DNA from: Planctomycetota bacterium
GTDB taxonomy: Bacteria > Planctomycetota > Phycisphaerae > SM23-33
Direction of reading: 5' to 3'
DNA: 64,000 bases
Assembly (NCBI GenBank): GCA_030635145.1
Contig: DAOVZK010000004.1
Coordinates: 34,673 to 98,672 of the forward strand
The translations under genes and the position numbers were made by a program. Position 1 is the stretch's first letter. The number at the start of each line of letters is the position of its first letter. Positions 1-8,119 of this stretch are shown here, piece after piece. The notes below the pieces were generated by a model, which was not told the origin of the DNA, did no database searches, and saw nothing but the letters and a program-made list of their open reading frames with translations.

Positions 1-98
1 AATTACTATTTTTGACAAGATAACAGGAAAGCTTGCATCAGACCATACACAGATAGAGCATGTTTTGCAATAGTGGTGATTTTGGGCGGGGCGCAAAA

Positions 99-554
99 TT
101 AGGCGCAGGCGACGTGTTTGAGATCGTTTAGCAAAAACGACTTGGGAATGATGGGCAACTCTATTTGCCGAATTTTACAGCTGTTGGTTGTCCAGCAAGT
201 TTCGTTTTTGATCAGAATTACTCGGGTGAGAACTTCGGGGTTGTTTTGCGACAGAAAATCGAGAATTTCCCAGCTCTTGTCTCCGGGGACGTCCATGAAG
301 ATTGTATCGAAGTCTTCGGCGCTGACGGATCTCAGGGTGGGGAGATTGTTTTTCGCCGGGTCGTCTAAAAAAAGGTTAAGGGCAGCCCGACTCGTAAGAG
401 CCATTGTTGCGGCTGCCCCGCAACCAGTCAAGATTTCAGAAACCAGAATCCCGATCGTCATCGAGTCGTCAATTACCAGCACATTCTGGTCTGTGAGGTT
501 TCTGTGATTTGCATTTTTTGTATTTTTTTCACTTTTTTTACTAAGAGTCATCAT
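99..554 (-). CDS. Response-regulator receiver domain protein
   Basis: A stand-alone CheY-like receiver of about 150 residues with no output domain. After a polar, lysine-rich N-terminus of about 20 residues comes the acidic pair in VLVIDDS, then the likely phospho-acceptor Asp in FMDVPG and a conserved Lys in IIPKSF near the end. The first possible start is a GTG at 569, but two adjacent ATGs (554 and 551) follow a GAGACGG stretch, so I place the start at 554. It ends the set of minus-strand genes at the left edge and lies 22-38 bp downstream of the sigma-factor gene, so the two may be co-transcribed. The partner kinase is not in the window. Receiver fold: confident. Pathway: unknown. Confidence 0.75.
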   Translation of the reverse strand: MMTLSKKSEKNTKNANHRNLTDQNVLVIDDSMTIGILVSEILTGCGAAATMALTSRAALNLFLDDPAKNNLPTLRSVSAEDFDTIFMDVPGDKSWEILDFLSQNNPEVLTRVILIKNETCWTTNSCKIRQIELPIIPKSFLLNDLKHVACA

Positions 555-591
555 TTTTCCGTCTCGCACATCAACAGGCGTTCTGTGTTTA

Positions 592-1143
592 TCACGCTGC
601 CTGTCTGACGGTTTTATTTTTTCGCAGCCGCTGCATCACCGATTTGTGACGCAAGCAGACAGCTGACTCGCTTATGTGGTACACCCCCGAGATTTCCTTG
701 TACGTCATACGCTCGGCGTAGATCATAAGCAGCAGTTCGCGGTCCTGTTTGTTGATCTGCCGCAGAATTTTGCTGCAAAACTCGCGGGTCTCCAGCATTT
801 TCAGCGCCTGATTCGAGGACGGGTCGGGTGTTTCGATGTCTACCCCTGCCATGTCGATGGTGCGGACGGTGCTGTCGGCACGGCGTAAGATGCCGTCTTT
901 TCGCATTTCGTCGATGGCGAGGAACATTGCCTTAGTTGAGGCGAAGCGGTCGAACGGCACACCGCGTGACGGGTCAAACACCCGCGCAGCAAGGGTCAGC
1001 CCCAAATACGCATAACTGTGAAGATCGTCGAGTCCCACCCAATTGTACCGGCGGAACAGTCTTCGCGAAATCTGATCAGCCATCGCGACATGCTCTCTGG
1101 CGAGCATGAGATATTCGTTCGGATTTTTATCTGGCGTTTGCAT
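592..1143 (-). CDS. RNA polymerase sigma-70 family factor (FliA/WhiG-like size)
   Basis: A 183-residue alternative sigma factor. The N-terminal part carries a region-2-like segment (VGLDDLHSYAYLGLTLAARV, then DPSRGVPFDRFASTKAMFLAIDEMR) resembling the group-3 pattern for core binding and -10 recognition. Region 4 is at the C-terminus: a helix-turn-helix with MTYKEISGVYHISESAVCLR for -35 recognition. Region 3 is short. It starts at an ATG with GGATGG about 10 nt upstream. The gene directly downstream encodes a lone receiver, so the pair may be a small signalling unit; no anti-sigma factor is visible. Its regulon cannot be told from this window. Confidence 0.85.
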   Translation of the reverse strand: MQTPDKNPNEYLMLAREHVAMADQISRRLFRRYNWVGLDDLHSYAYLGLTLAARVFDPSRGVPFDRFASTKAMFLAIDEMRKDGILRRADSTVRTIDMAGVDIETPDPSSNQALKMLETREFCSKILRQINKQDRELLLMIYAERMTYKEISGVYHISESAVCLRHKSVMQRLRKNKTVRQAA

Positions 1144-1491
1144 GGTAGAACCATCCTGATTTTAAATTTGGCGAGCGCTCTGCGGCTCGCTTCCTTGATG
1201 ATTGTCGAAGTGGGGAGCAACTACTTGAGGGGATTACGGCAAAAAAAAATAAAAAACTGCTCAATGCCGAGAATCTTGCATAAGTCTTTTTGTTGGAACT
1301 AATTAGAAGCAGTGCCTGTGACCCATTTGGGGCAAATAAGGCCCACCGGCTACAATTTTTTTCCGCCGCCTTGCTGCAATCCCCCCGGTTTTTGCCGAAT
1401 ATTCCCGAAGATCCACGAAATACAAATAAGCAACCCCGAGTTTTGGGGGTTGTTCTTTACACGGTGGGTATTGGGCGTTTAGGATACCGGC
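1144..1491. other. Intergenic region between divergent genes
   Basis: About 350 bp between the minus-strand sigma factor and the plus-strand membrane protein. The only structure I see is a hairpin at 1431-1452 (CAACCCC / GGGGTTG, 7-bp stem) followed on the plus strand by TTCTTT. It could be a weak terminator or lie in the leader of the 1492 gene. No tRNA or small ORF with a good ribosome site was found. Confidence 0.4.
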
Positions 1492-2457
1492 ATGGAAAAC
1501 ACATTGAAGAAAGAAACGCGAATGTCGCGCACCACGCAGCGGAAGTTTTTGGTACTGGTATTAGTTGGTATTTTGGGTGTTTGTGTGGGGGTCGCATGGT
1601 ACATGACCGTTCGCATAGACGCACCAACGCATCAGGGCACCGAAATAATGCAGGACATTCGGGTGCGTAAGCTGCTGTCGTTTTGGGGTGAGCAAAAGAC
1701 ATACCACCAGCACTACCTTGTCTATCAGCGTGTGGGTGGTAAGCTCGTATTAGTCGGTTGGAGATTCAAGTATCGTGGGCTGAACTCTGACCCCCGAAAA
1801 GGGTTTGTCGGTGGGGACATAAGCTGGAAGGGTGGAACAACGAGAAGTTCATGGACACTGACTAACGGATTGGACAAGGGGACGTATGAAAGCAATTTCA
1901 TGCGAGTGGTGGAAGGTAAGTATGTCCCGATAATGTTAGCATCGATTGAGCTTGACGGTGGCAACCTGCAGGTTCAGCAGAATCTTAAAGGACAGGAATT
2001 AAGCACGGTGAGCGAAATTCCCGACAACTACATACCCGAAGGTACGCTATCGCTGGTGTATCGCGAAGTGGCTAATCGGAAGACTCACGCGAAATTCAAA
2101 ATGATTTTCGACAATCTCGCTCCCGTCGGTGGTAAGCCCAGGTTTGGAGCAGTGGGTGTTCGCTACCTTCATCCCCCCAAGGACGACCCTGCCGGATCGG
2201 TTCTTGAGGTCAAGCATATCGTGCTGGGGTCGGTGGCAACGGATCAGGTGGTGCTGGACGCGGATGGTAACATTGTCGGGGAGAACGGTGAAGGTATGGT
2301 TGTCGCTCCGGTATCTGCGCAAGAATTCGCCATGGTATTTCCCATACATGCGAGATCTTTAAATGGATTAGCGATGACGTATCCAAATATCACAAACCCC
2401 GATACCGTCCCAAAGGTAACTGTCGATGGGCAGGGCGATACCCCGGGCGGCGAATAG
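1492..2457 (+). CDS. Hypothetical membrane-anchored secreted protein
   Basis: 321 residues. A basic N-terminus is followed by one hydrophobic helix at about residues 19-38 (FLVLVLVGILGVCVGVAWYM), acting as an uncleaved anchor or signal peptide. The rest is polar, beta-strand-like and probably extracytoplasmic, with no cysteines, catalytic motif or family I recognise. The acidic, Gly-rich tail looks disordered. The start at 1492 has AGGATA just upstream; a second ATG at 1522 would also leave a good membrane segment. Neighbours on both sides are on the minus strand, so it is probably monocistronic. Function unknown. Confidence 0.6.
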   Translation: MENTLKKETRMSRTTQRKFLVLVLVGILGVCVGVAWYMTVRIDAPTHQGTEIMQDIRVRKLLSFWGEQKTYHQHYLVYQRVGGKLVLVGWRFKYRGLNSDPRKGFVGGDISWKGGTTRSSWTLTNGLDKGTYESNFMRVVEGKYVPIMLASIELDGGNLQVQQNLKGQELSTVSEIPDNYIPEGTLSLVYREVANRKTHAKFKMIFDNLAPVGGKPRFGAVGVRYLHPPKDDPAGSVLEVKHIVLGSVATDQVVLDADGNIVGENGEGMVVAPVSAQEFAMVFPIHARSLNGLAMTYPNITNPDTVPKVTVDGQGDTPGGE

Positions 2458-2482
2458 TGTGCCCGACGCCGATTGCGTGTAC

Positions 2483-2950
2483 CTAGCCTCTGGTGCTTGA
2501 CGCTTTTTTCAAAAAATTTTCGAGCAGCTGTTCCTGGCGGGCGTGCATTTTTTTTGCTTTTGCGGGTGTCGTGTCGTCGTACCCGATAACATGCAACAGC
2601 CCATGCGTTACATACAGCAGCAGTTCTCGCTGCGCGGTATGAGCGTATTTTTTTGCTTCTCGGACGGCGACATCGCTGCAGACGATTAGCTCGGCGGTGA
2701 GATTTTCGCCCGGTTCGCCAAGGTCGAAGCTGATAACGTCGGTGGCCCCGCTGTGATTGAGAAATTTGCGGTTCATCCTGCTCATTTCGCGTGAAGCGAC
2801 GACGGCGATGTCCACTTCGTCGAATTCGACTTTTTCCGCGGCGGCGACAAAATCCACCAGCTGCGAAATTCGCTTTCGCGGTATTCGCATTGCCTTGCTG
2901 CGAGATACGATGGTCAGTAAAGTCTTGCGAGGGATTTTTTTATTGCTCAT
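2483..2950 (-). CDS. ybeY: Endoribonuclease YbeY (16S rRNA 3'-end maturation)
   Basis: 155 residues with the UPF0054 zinc-site signature HGLLHVIGYDD in the C-terminal third, plus the conserved LNHSGATDVISFDLGEPG segment upstream. The family is a single-strand-specific metallo-endoribonuclease working in 16S rRNA 3'-end processing and ribosome quality control. Length is normal. It ends 25 bp from the convergent end of the preceding gene. The usual neighbours (phoH-like, HD-domain or hemolysin genes) are absent. Confidence 0.93.
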   Translation of the reverse strand: MSNKKIPRKTLLTIVSRSKAMRIPRKRISQLVDFVAAAEKVEFDEVDIAVVASREMSRMNRKFLNHSGATDVISFDLGEPGENLTAELIVCSDVAVREAKKYAHTAQRELLLYVTHGLLHVIGYDDTTPAKAKKMHARQEQLLENFLKKASSTRG

Positions 2951-3086
2951 GGCGGCAGGATATCCGGTCGGCTGTGATCATTCAAGCAAACCCCGAAAAT
3001 TGCTCTGGGCTTTGGGCGATTTTTTGCTTCCCACTGCGACATTGGATAGTGCAAGCATCGCTGAAATCGTTTAGATTATTCGCATA

Positions 3087-4676
3087 ATGAAACAGTCATG
3101 CCAAAATTCCGAGAGCAACTCGCATCCCAGCTGGGCCTTGCCGTACGAAACACTCGTTCCCGCTGATCGCTCGAAACGCAGGTTGGCGAGGGGGTTGCGA
3201 ATAGCAGCGTACGTGCTATTTTTAGCGGCGATGATTATTCCGATCGTTCAGCTGGAATCGACGGTGCTTCGCAATCAGCGCAGGGCCCGCGGGTACGACA
3301 CGAGGTTGCAGGAAAATCGCCTGACGGAAAAGGACATTCGCAAGGGTCGCCCCAAGGCAACCAAGGGTGCGGTGAATCGGTGGCGGACAGCTGTCCATGA
3401 GTTTTGGGACGGGAAGAATATCTACCTGTCGTCGGAGCAGAAAACAGACCAACTTGCAGCTGCGACGGCGGCTGGGAAAAAAGCGGATGAAGTCGGAAAA
3501 GTCGCCCTGCATCCGAACATGCCGTTCGTGGTGATTTTGCTGACGCCGTTTTTGTACCTTCCGATGTGGGCGGGGGGGCTTGTGTTTACGATAGTAAAAG
3601 TACTGGTCGTTCTTGTCGCACTCCTCGCCGCCGTCCGAGTGGTCGACCATCGCGAGCTGCGAATGCCCGACTGGATTGTGGGCCTTGGTATTGTGTGGTG
3701 GCTGACGGGAATGACGGGTGACATCCAGCACGCCAATACCAACGGTTTTGTGCTGGGGGCGATTGTGTTTCATCTCTGGTTGTACCGCCGCGGAAAAGAC
3801 CTGACAGCTGGGGTGTTACTCGCCCTGGCGATCTGCATAAAAATGACGCCGGCACTGTTCGTGCTGTACTGGATTTACCAGCGTAACTGGAAACTTTTGC
3901 GCAGCTGCCTCGGAGCGGGGATTTTATTCGCGGTGATCATCCCAGCTGTGCTCGTCGGGCCCTCGCGTTATCGCGAACTGACGACAACATGGTATCAGAA
4001 CCTCATCAAACCCGGGCTGGTCAAAGGCGCGTGGTATCCCATCCACATAAACCAGAGTATCCCCGGTGTTGTCAGCAGATATTTGCTCGGCGGACAGCCG
4101 GGCGGTGATATTAACTGGAATCCGGATGACACCTCGTACGAAAACGTAAAAAATCACAAGTGGATCGCCGTGGCTTCGCTTGATCCGCAGGTAGTCAAGC
4201 GGATAATTCAGGGGCTGCAGGTTTGTGTCGTGGTTTTGATGGGCTGGGCGATAGGGTGGCGGAAACTTCCGCGGGATGATGGGCGACGGGGGCTGCACTA
4301 CGCGATGGTGCTGGCGGGAATTCTGTTGTTGAACCAACGCAGCTGGGGGCATCATGCAGCCATACTCTTGCCGGGTTTTCTCGCCGTGTGGTATGCGGTT
4401 GCGTTTGGAAATTTCACGCGGCGGCGCAGGCTCGTCACGCTTATAATGATTATACTTTGCGGAGCGATATCGTGGTTGTCCACGGGCGAGTTGACCGTGC
4501 TGTACGGAAAGTTGGCCGGGATGGAAAAACCGCAGGCTAAGGAATTTGCAGATTATATCGTAGCGTACGGCACCAAGTTTACGGTTTTTCTGCTGCTGTT
4601 TATCACAGCTGCGGTGCTTGCTTTGGGGATGAAAAAGTCCGATCCGCCTTACTCTTCCCAGCGGCAGAAACTTTGA
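3087..4676 (+). CDS. Polytopic mannosyltransferase-like protein (GT87/DUF2029 type)
   Basis: 529 residues with about 9-11 hydrophobic segments from residue 35 to the C-terminus. A long extracytoplasmic stretch (about 60-140) lies between the first two spans. LALAICIKMTPALFVLYW and the preceding NGFVLGAIVFHLWLYRR segment are typical of GT87 membrane glycosyltransferases, which use polyprenyl-phosphate sugars on the outer face of the membrane. The acidic catalytic residue expected in the first loop cannot be assigned with confidence. The gene is isolated; the plus-strand polysaccharide locus is 17 kb away. Acceptor and sugar unknown. Confidence 0.7.
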   Translation: MKQSCQNSESNSHPSWALPYETLVPADRSKRRLARGLRIAAYVLFLAAMIIPIVQLESTVLRNQRRARGYDTRLQENRLTEKDIRKGRPKATKGAVNRWRTAVHEFWDGKNIYLSSEQKTDQLAAATAAGKKADEVGKVALHPNMPFVVILLTPFLYLPMWAGGLVFTIVKVLVVLVALLAAVRVVDHRELRMPDWIVGLGIVWWLTGMTGDIQHANTNGFVLGAIVFHLWLYRRGKDLTAGVLLALAICIKMTPALFVLYWIYQRNWKLLRSCLGAGILFAVIIPAVLVGPSRYRELTTTWYQNLIKPGLVKGAWYPIHINQSIPGVVSRYLLGGQPGGDINWNPDDTSYENVKNHKWIAVASLDPQVVKRIIQGLQVCVVVLMGWAIGWRKLPRDDGRRGLHYAMVLAGILLLNQRSWGHHAAILLPGFLAVWYAVAFGNFTRRRRLVTLIMIILCGAISWLSTGELTVLYGKLAGMEKPQAKEFADYIVAYGTKFTVFLLLFITAAVLALGMKKSDPPYSSQRQKL

Positions 4677-4740
4677 TATTCCGCCCGATTTTGTGGCGTT
4701 TTTTCCACGCAGCTTGGCGGGGCTTGGGGTAAATCTGGGT

Positions 4741-4820
4741 AAAAAAAACGGTGCTGGAGGAGGGGAGTCCAGCACCGAAAACTCGGTTACCTTTTGGAGG
4801 ATTGCATAACCGAGGAGCCT
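4741..4820 (-). ncRNA. Putative 80-nt small RNA with two anti-Shine-Dalgarno loops
   Basis: The predicted transcript folds into two hairpins. The first has an 8-bp stem (CTCGGTTA / TAACCGAG; 4814-4807 with 4789-4782) and a 17-nt loop containing UCCUCC. The second has a perfect 10-bp stem (4777-4768 with 4758-4749) and a loop reading CUCCCCUCC, followed by eight U residues: an ideal intrinsic terminator. Both loops can pair with GGAGG-type ribosome sites, as in C-rich loop riboregulators of other phyla. A near-consensus promoter sits just upstream. rpmB, the upstream minus-strand gene, has its own terminator at 5004-5031, so this is a separate unit. The RNA is inferred, not demonstrated. Confidence 0.6.
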
Positions 4821-4826
4821 AACTCT

Positions 4827-4855
4827 ATGATAGCTATCAAGTTCGATTGCGTCAA
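4827..4855 (-). promoter_or_regulatory. Sigma-70-type promoter for a small RNA
   Basis: On the minus strand, TTGACG (4855-4850) and TATCAT (4832-4827) are separated by exactly 17 bp. Transcription would start near 4820, reading towards the terminator at 4777-4741. No ORF follows. Confidence 0.6.
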
Positions 4856-5003
4856 TAAAAAACCAAATTTTTTTTGCCCCGATTTGGAGTAATTTTTACC
4901 ACAGCCAGAATCAGGCTGAGTTGCTTAAGAATCGTCCTAGCAAGAGGTTAGGGCAGGATGTGTTAGGTTTTTTTGGGGAGGGCTGGGGGAAACTTATCGC
5001 AGC

Positions 5004-5031
5004 AAAAAGGCCATCACTGAGGATGGCCTTT
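5004..5031 (-). terminator. Intrinsic terminator of rpmB
   Basis: A perfect 10-bp stem (GATGGCCTTT pairing with AAAGGCCATC) and a 6-nt loop lie about 30 bp beyond the rpmB stop and end in a run of U on the minus strand. Confidence 0.85.
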
Positions 5032-5060
5032 AAGATATCTATTTTAAACCCGGCGAAGCC

Positions 5061-5321
5061 TTACGCTTCTGCTTCAGGGGTCCAGTTTCGTTTGACGGGT
5101 TTTTCGATCAGCCCATTGCGAATCGCCTTGGCTGAAACGTTAATACGCACAACTTTACCGTCTATGACAGCTCTTACACGCTGCATATTGGCCTTGAATT
5201 TGCGTTTGGTTCTACCGGTTGTCTTGACACCAACACCACCGAGACGCTTGGCCTTACCACGAGTTGTAATCGACCGGCCTGCTGATGTTTTCTTACCTGT
5301 TATTGGACATACACGCGACAT
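5061..5321 (-). CDS. rpmB: 50S ribosomal protein L28
   Basis: 86 residues, beginning MSRVCPITGKKTSAG and continuing with the L28 pattern of basic, RNA-binding residues (GRTKRKFKANMQRV, then VVRINVSAKAIRNGLIEKP). Only one N-terminal Cys is present (Cys5), so it is not a four-Cys zinc-binding paralog. It has its own terminator and a repeat element upstream, so it appears monocistronic. Not adjacent to rpmG. Confidence 0.95.
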   Translation of the reverse strand: MSRVCPITGKKTSAGRSITTRGKAKRLGGVGVKTTGRTKRKFKANMQRVRAVIDGKVVRINVSAKAIRNGLIEKPVKRNWTPEAEA

Positions 5322-5421
5322 ATTTTAGCTCCTGTACTTTCACCCCGCAAACAAAGCGAGGGCGAAGTATTGTACACCTATCAAATTTAACTGCAAGTGC
5401 AATTTTACCTTTTTCGCTTAA

Positions 5422-5580
5422 AAATCCGAAAGACGAAACCCTAAATCCTAAACAATATCGAATCTTTAAAATCCAAAATATTCAAAACAGAATTTCCGGA
5501 TTTTCCAGCCGTTGCTGTTCTGAATTTTGGTAATTTGAATTTCTTATTTGTTTCGATTTTCGCTATTCGGATTTCGTGTT
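5422..5580. repeat. Palindromic intergenic repeat, family A, copy 1
   Basis: An AT-rich imperfect inverted repeat. The left arm has AAATCCTAAACAATATCGAA-like words followed by AAAATCCAAA. The right arm has the complement-like TTTGAATTTCTTATTTGTTTCG and CGGATTTCGTGTTT. Related copies lie at 12843-13026 and 29853-30008. No coding capacity. Confidence 0.65.
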
Positions 5581-5587
5581 TCAGTAG

Positions 5588-7627
5588 TTAATCTTCCGCT
5601 TTTTCTTTTTTGTTGTTGGCGATGATCTGCTGCTGCACGTTTCCGGGAACTGCTTCGTAGTGCGACAGTTCCATTGTGTAGCTTCCCTGTCCGCCGGTAA
5701 CACTTCGCAGCTGGGAGTTATATTGCATAACTTCGGCCAGCGGTGCTTGTGCTTTTACGCAGACGATATTACCAGGCAGCGAGTCCTGCCCGAGAATTCT
5801 TCCGCGACGAGACGAAAGGTCGCTGGCGATGTCGCCGATGAAATTCGCCGGAACCGTAATTTCCATATCCACAAACGGTTCGAGCAGGGCGGGTTTTGCT
5901 TTTTGTACGGCATCGATAAACGCCCACTTACCGGCGGCACGGAAGGCAACTTCCTTCGAGTCGACCGGGTGATGCTTACCGTCGTAGACGCTGACGCGGA
6001 TGTCCTGCATCGGATAACCCGCGATGGCGCCGGTGCCGATTACATCAACAATGCCTTTTTCGATCGCCGGTAGGTACTGCCTCGGAATCGACTCGCCAAA
6101 TAAAGCGTTGACAAATTCAAAACCGGCACCTGATTCGAGGGGTTCAACCCGCAGATAAACCTCACCGAACTGGCCCGCACCACCGGTCTGCTTTTTGTGA
6201 CGGTGATGACCTTCGGCCTTGGCGGTGATTGTTTCCTTGTAGGGAATCTTCGGAGGCTTGGTGTCGACTTCAAGATTGAAGCGAATTTTCATTTTCGACA
6301 GAATCATTCGCAGGTGCAAATCGCCGATTCCGCTGATGACAGTTTCGTGAGTTTCAGCATCGCGAGAGGCCACGAATGTAGGGTCTTCGTCGGTGAGGCG
6401 GTGCAGGGCTTCGGAAATCTTCTGCTCGTCGCCACGCGATTTTGGAGTCGCCGCCAGCGAGAACATCGGGGTCGGAACGGGCGGCATTGCACGGTACATC
6501 TCACCAGCCGCATTGTGAAGCACGTCGCCGCAGGAAATATCTTCGACTTTCGCCAGTGCGATGATCTCGCCGGTGACGGCCAACTTTACTTCCTTGGTTT
6601 CTGCGCCTTGTACCTTGAATATGTGCCCGATCTTTGCGGATTTTTTGGTGTCACGCAGATGGTACGTGCTGTCTGATGCCACTTTACCCTGCAGCACGCG
6701 AATCCACGCCAACTTACCCACGAACGGGTCGGTGGTAATCTTAAACGCCTGGCCGATGAAGGGTTTTTCCATGTCGGTTTCGACGGGGACTTCTTCGGCG
6801 TCTTCGTCTTTACTGTTCATTATCGGCAAACCGGGAACGCTACCCGGGGCGGGGAACAGACGGCAGATCGAGTCCATAAATTCCGCTACGCCCACGCCCT
6901 TAGTTGCCGACGTGAAGTAGACCGGGATGATTGATCCTTCGATCATAGCCGATGCGAAGGCGGCACCGAGTTTTTCGGCGGGAATTTCCTCACCACCGAG
7001 GTACGCTTCCATCATTTCCTCGTCGGACTCGATAATGCTTTCGACCAGCTGCGTGTGTGCGTCGGCAACGTCGCCGAAATCAGACTCACCGCTGTCGCTG
7101 AGGAAGCAATTGATGACGCTCGAACCACTACCGGTCGGAAGGTTCATTGTCTTGCAGGCCGAGCCGAAAGTTTCGCTGAGATGGCCCATCAAGTCGGCGA
7201 GGTCGACATTGTCGGCACCGATTTTATTTACGACGAACACTATCGGCATTCCCAACTCCTGGGCCGCCTTGACCATTCGTCGCGTGTTGACTTCGATACC
7301 AGCCGCCGCCGACACAACCACAACCGCCGTGTCCGCACCAGCCATCGACGTCAACGCGCCACCGATAAAGTCCGGGTAACCAGGGGTATCGATGATGTTG
7401 ATCGTCTTGTCTGCGTTTTCGACAAACGCAAGGGCAGGGTCGATGGAGTGCTGACGCTGTTTTTCCAGATCGCTTGAATCGAGAATACTCGTTTTATCGT
7501 TAATCGAACCGAGGCGGGTCGTTACCTTGGTGGCGAAAAGCATTGCCTCGCCAAGAGTGGTCTTTCCGGCACCACCGTGCCCTAAAAGTACAATGTTGCG
7601 AATATCCGCTGGTTTCGATGCTGGCAT
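5588..7627 (-). CDS. Elongation factor G-like translational GTPase (EF-G2 subfamily)
   Basis: 679 residues with the full five-domain EF-G layout. P-loop GHGGAGKTT is at about 16-24, G3 DTPGYPDF at about 80-87, then domains II-V including HHRHKKQTGGAGQFGEV and the C-terminal RRGRILG segment. Switch I has RQHSIDPA instead of the RGITI of canonical EF-G, which places it with EF-G2-like paralogs rather than the main translocase. The G4 motif reads NKIG (134-137) instead of NKxD, so the Asp that reads guanine is replaced by Gly. The ATG at 7627 has TTTGGAG upstream and is preferred over the TTG at 7639. Probably a non-essential or specialised factor, role unknown. Confidence 0.85.
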   Translation of the reverse strand: MPASKPADIRNIVLLGHGGAGKTTLGEAMLFATKVTTRLGSINDKTSILDSSDLEKQRQHSIDPALAFVENADKTINIIDTPGYPDFIGGALTSMAGADTAVVVVSAAAGIEVNTRRMVKAAQELGMPIVFVVNKIGADNVDLADLMGHLSETFGSACKTMNLPTGSGSSVINCFLSDSGESDFGDVADAHTQLVESIIESDEEMMEAYLGGEEIPAEKLGAAFASAMIEGSIIPVYFTSATKGVGVAEFMDSICRLFPAPGSVPGLPIMNSKDEDAEEVPVETDMEKPFIGQAFKITTDPFVGKLAWIRVLQGKVASDSTYHLRDTKKSAKIGHIFKVQGAETKEVKLAVTGEIIALAKVEDISCGDVLHNAAGEMYRAMPPVPTPMFSLAATPKSRGDEQKISEALHRLTDEDPTFVASRDAETHETVISGIGDLHLRMILSKMKIRFNLEVDTKPPKIPYKETITAKAEGHHRHKKQTGGAGQFGEVYLRVEPLESGAGFEFVNALFGESIPRQYLPAIEKGIVDVIGTGAIAGYPMQDIRVSVYDGKHHPVDSKEVAFRAAGKWAFIDAVQKAKPALLEPFVDMEITVPANFIGDIASDLSSRRGRILGQDSLPGNIVCVKAQAPLAEVMQYNSQLRSVTGGQGSYTMELSHYEAVPGNVQQQIIANNKKEKAED

Positions 7628-7871
7628 TTCAGTCTCCAAATTAAACGATTGTGGGGCCTGTATATCGAGGTCCCTCTACTGTGAATCTTGTCTATGCATT
7701 CTCCAAAAATTTTCCACTATTGCATGCAACGTTGCGAAGTACAGCTTTTCCCTCGGCGTTGCGGAACGGGTAATCATACGGGTTTTGAACGCAGTATCAA
7801 GAGAAAATCCGGTTTGGTTTGCGACTTGTCCCATATGTGGTATACTCCCGGTGAGGCAGGATATTTGGTAA
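7628..7871. other. Short intergenic stretch upstream of the EF-G-like gene
   Basis: About 240 bp with no convincing ORF, RNA gene or strong promoter match. It presumably holds the promoter of the minus-strand EF-G-like gene. A repeat element begins at its right end. Confidence 0.3.
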
Positions 7872-8110
7872 GCGTTCACCCCCTTTTTCCTGTTAATCAA
7901 AAATTTTTACCGAAGTTTATATTAAACAATCTTTTTTTGACAGGATTACAGGATTAACTATAAATTATTGAAAAAGAAAACCAGAATAACAGCCACCAAC
8001 TGCAAACAACCTTACGAAGAACACAAATTCCTATATAAATCAATCCTGATTAACAGGATTTTTTAACCTATATCCTATCCTGTTATCCTGTCAAAATTTT
8101 CACGTGAACT
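7872..8110. repeat. Nested-palindrome repeat, family B, copy 1 (MITE-like)
   Basis: About 239 bp bounded by GTTCAC (7874-7879) and GTGAAC (8104-8109). Inside is TTGACAGGATTACAGGATTA near the left and its near-complement TATCCTGTTATCCTGTCAA near the right, with the shared core AACTATAAATTATTGAAAAA. A second copy with the same order is at 45636-45867. Its right end abuts the start of the HypF-like gene and supplies the in-frame stop (8105-8107) just before it. Confidence 0.7.
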
Positions 8111-8119
8111 ATTACGACA

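Noticed and set aside
7872-8110. Insertion sequence remnant with transposase
   Set aside because: No coding capacity or transposase-like residues; only paired palindromes.
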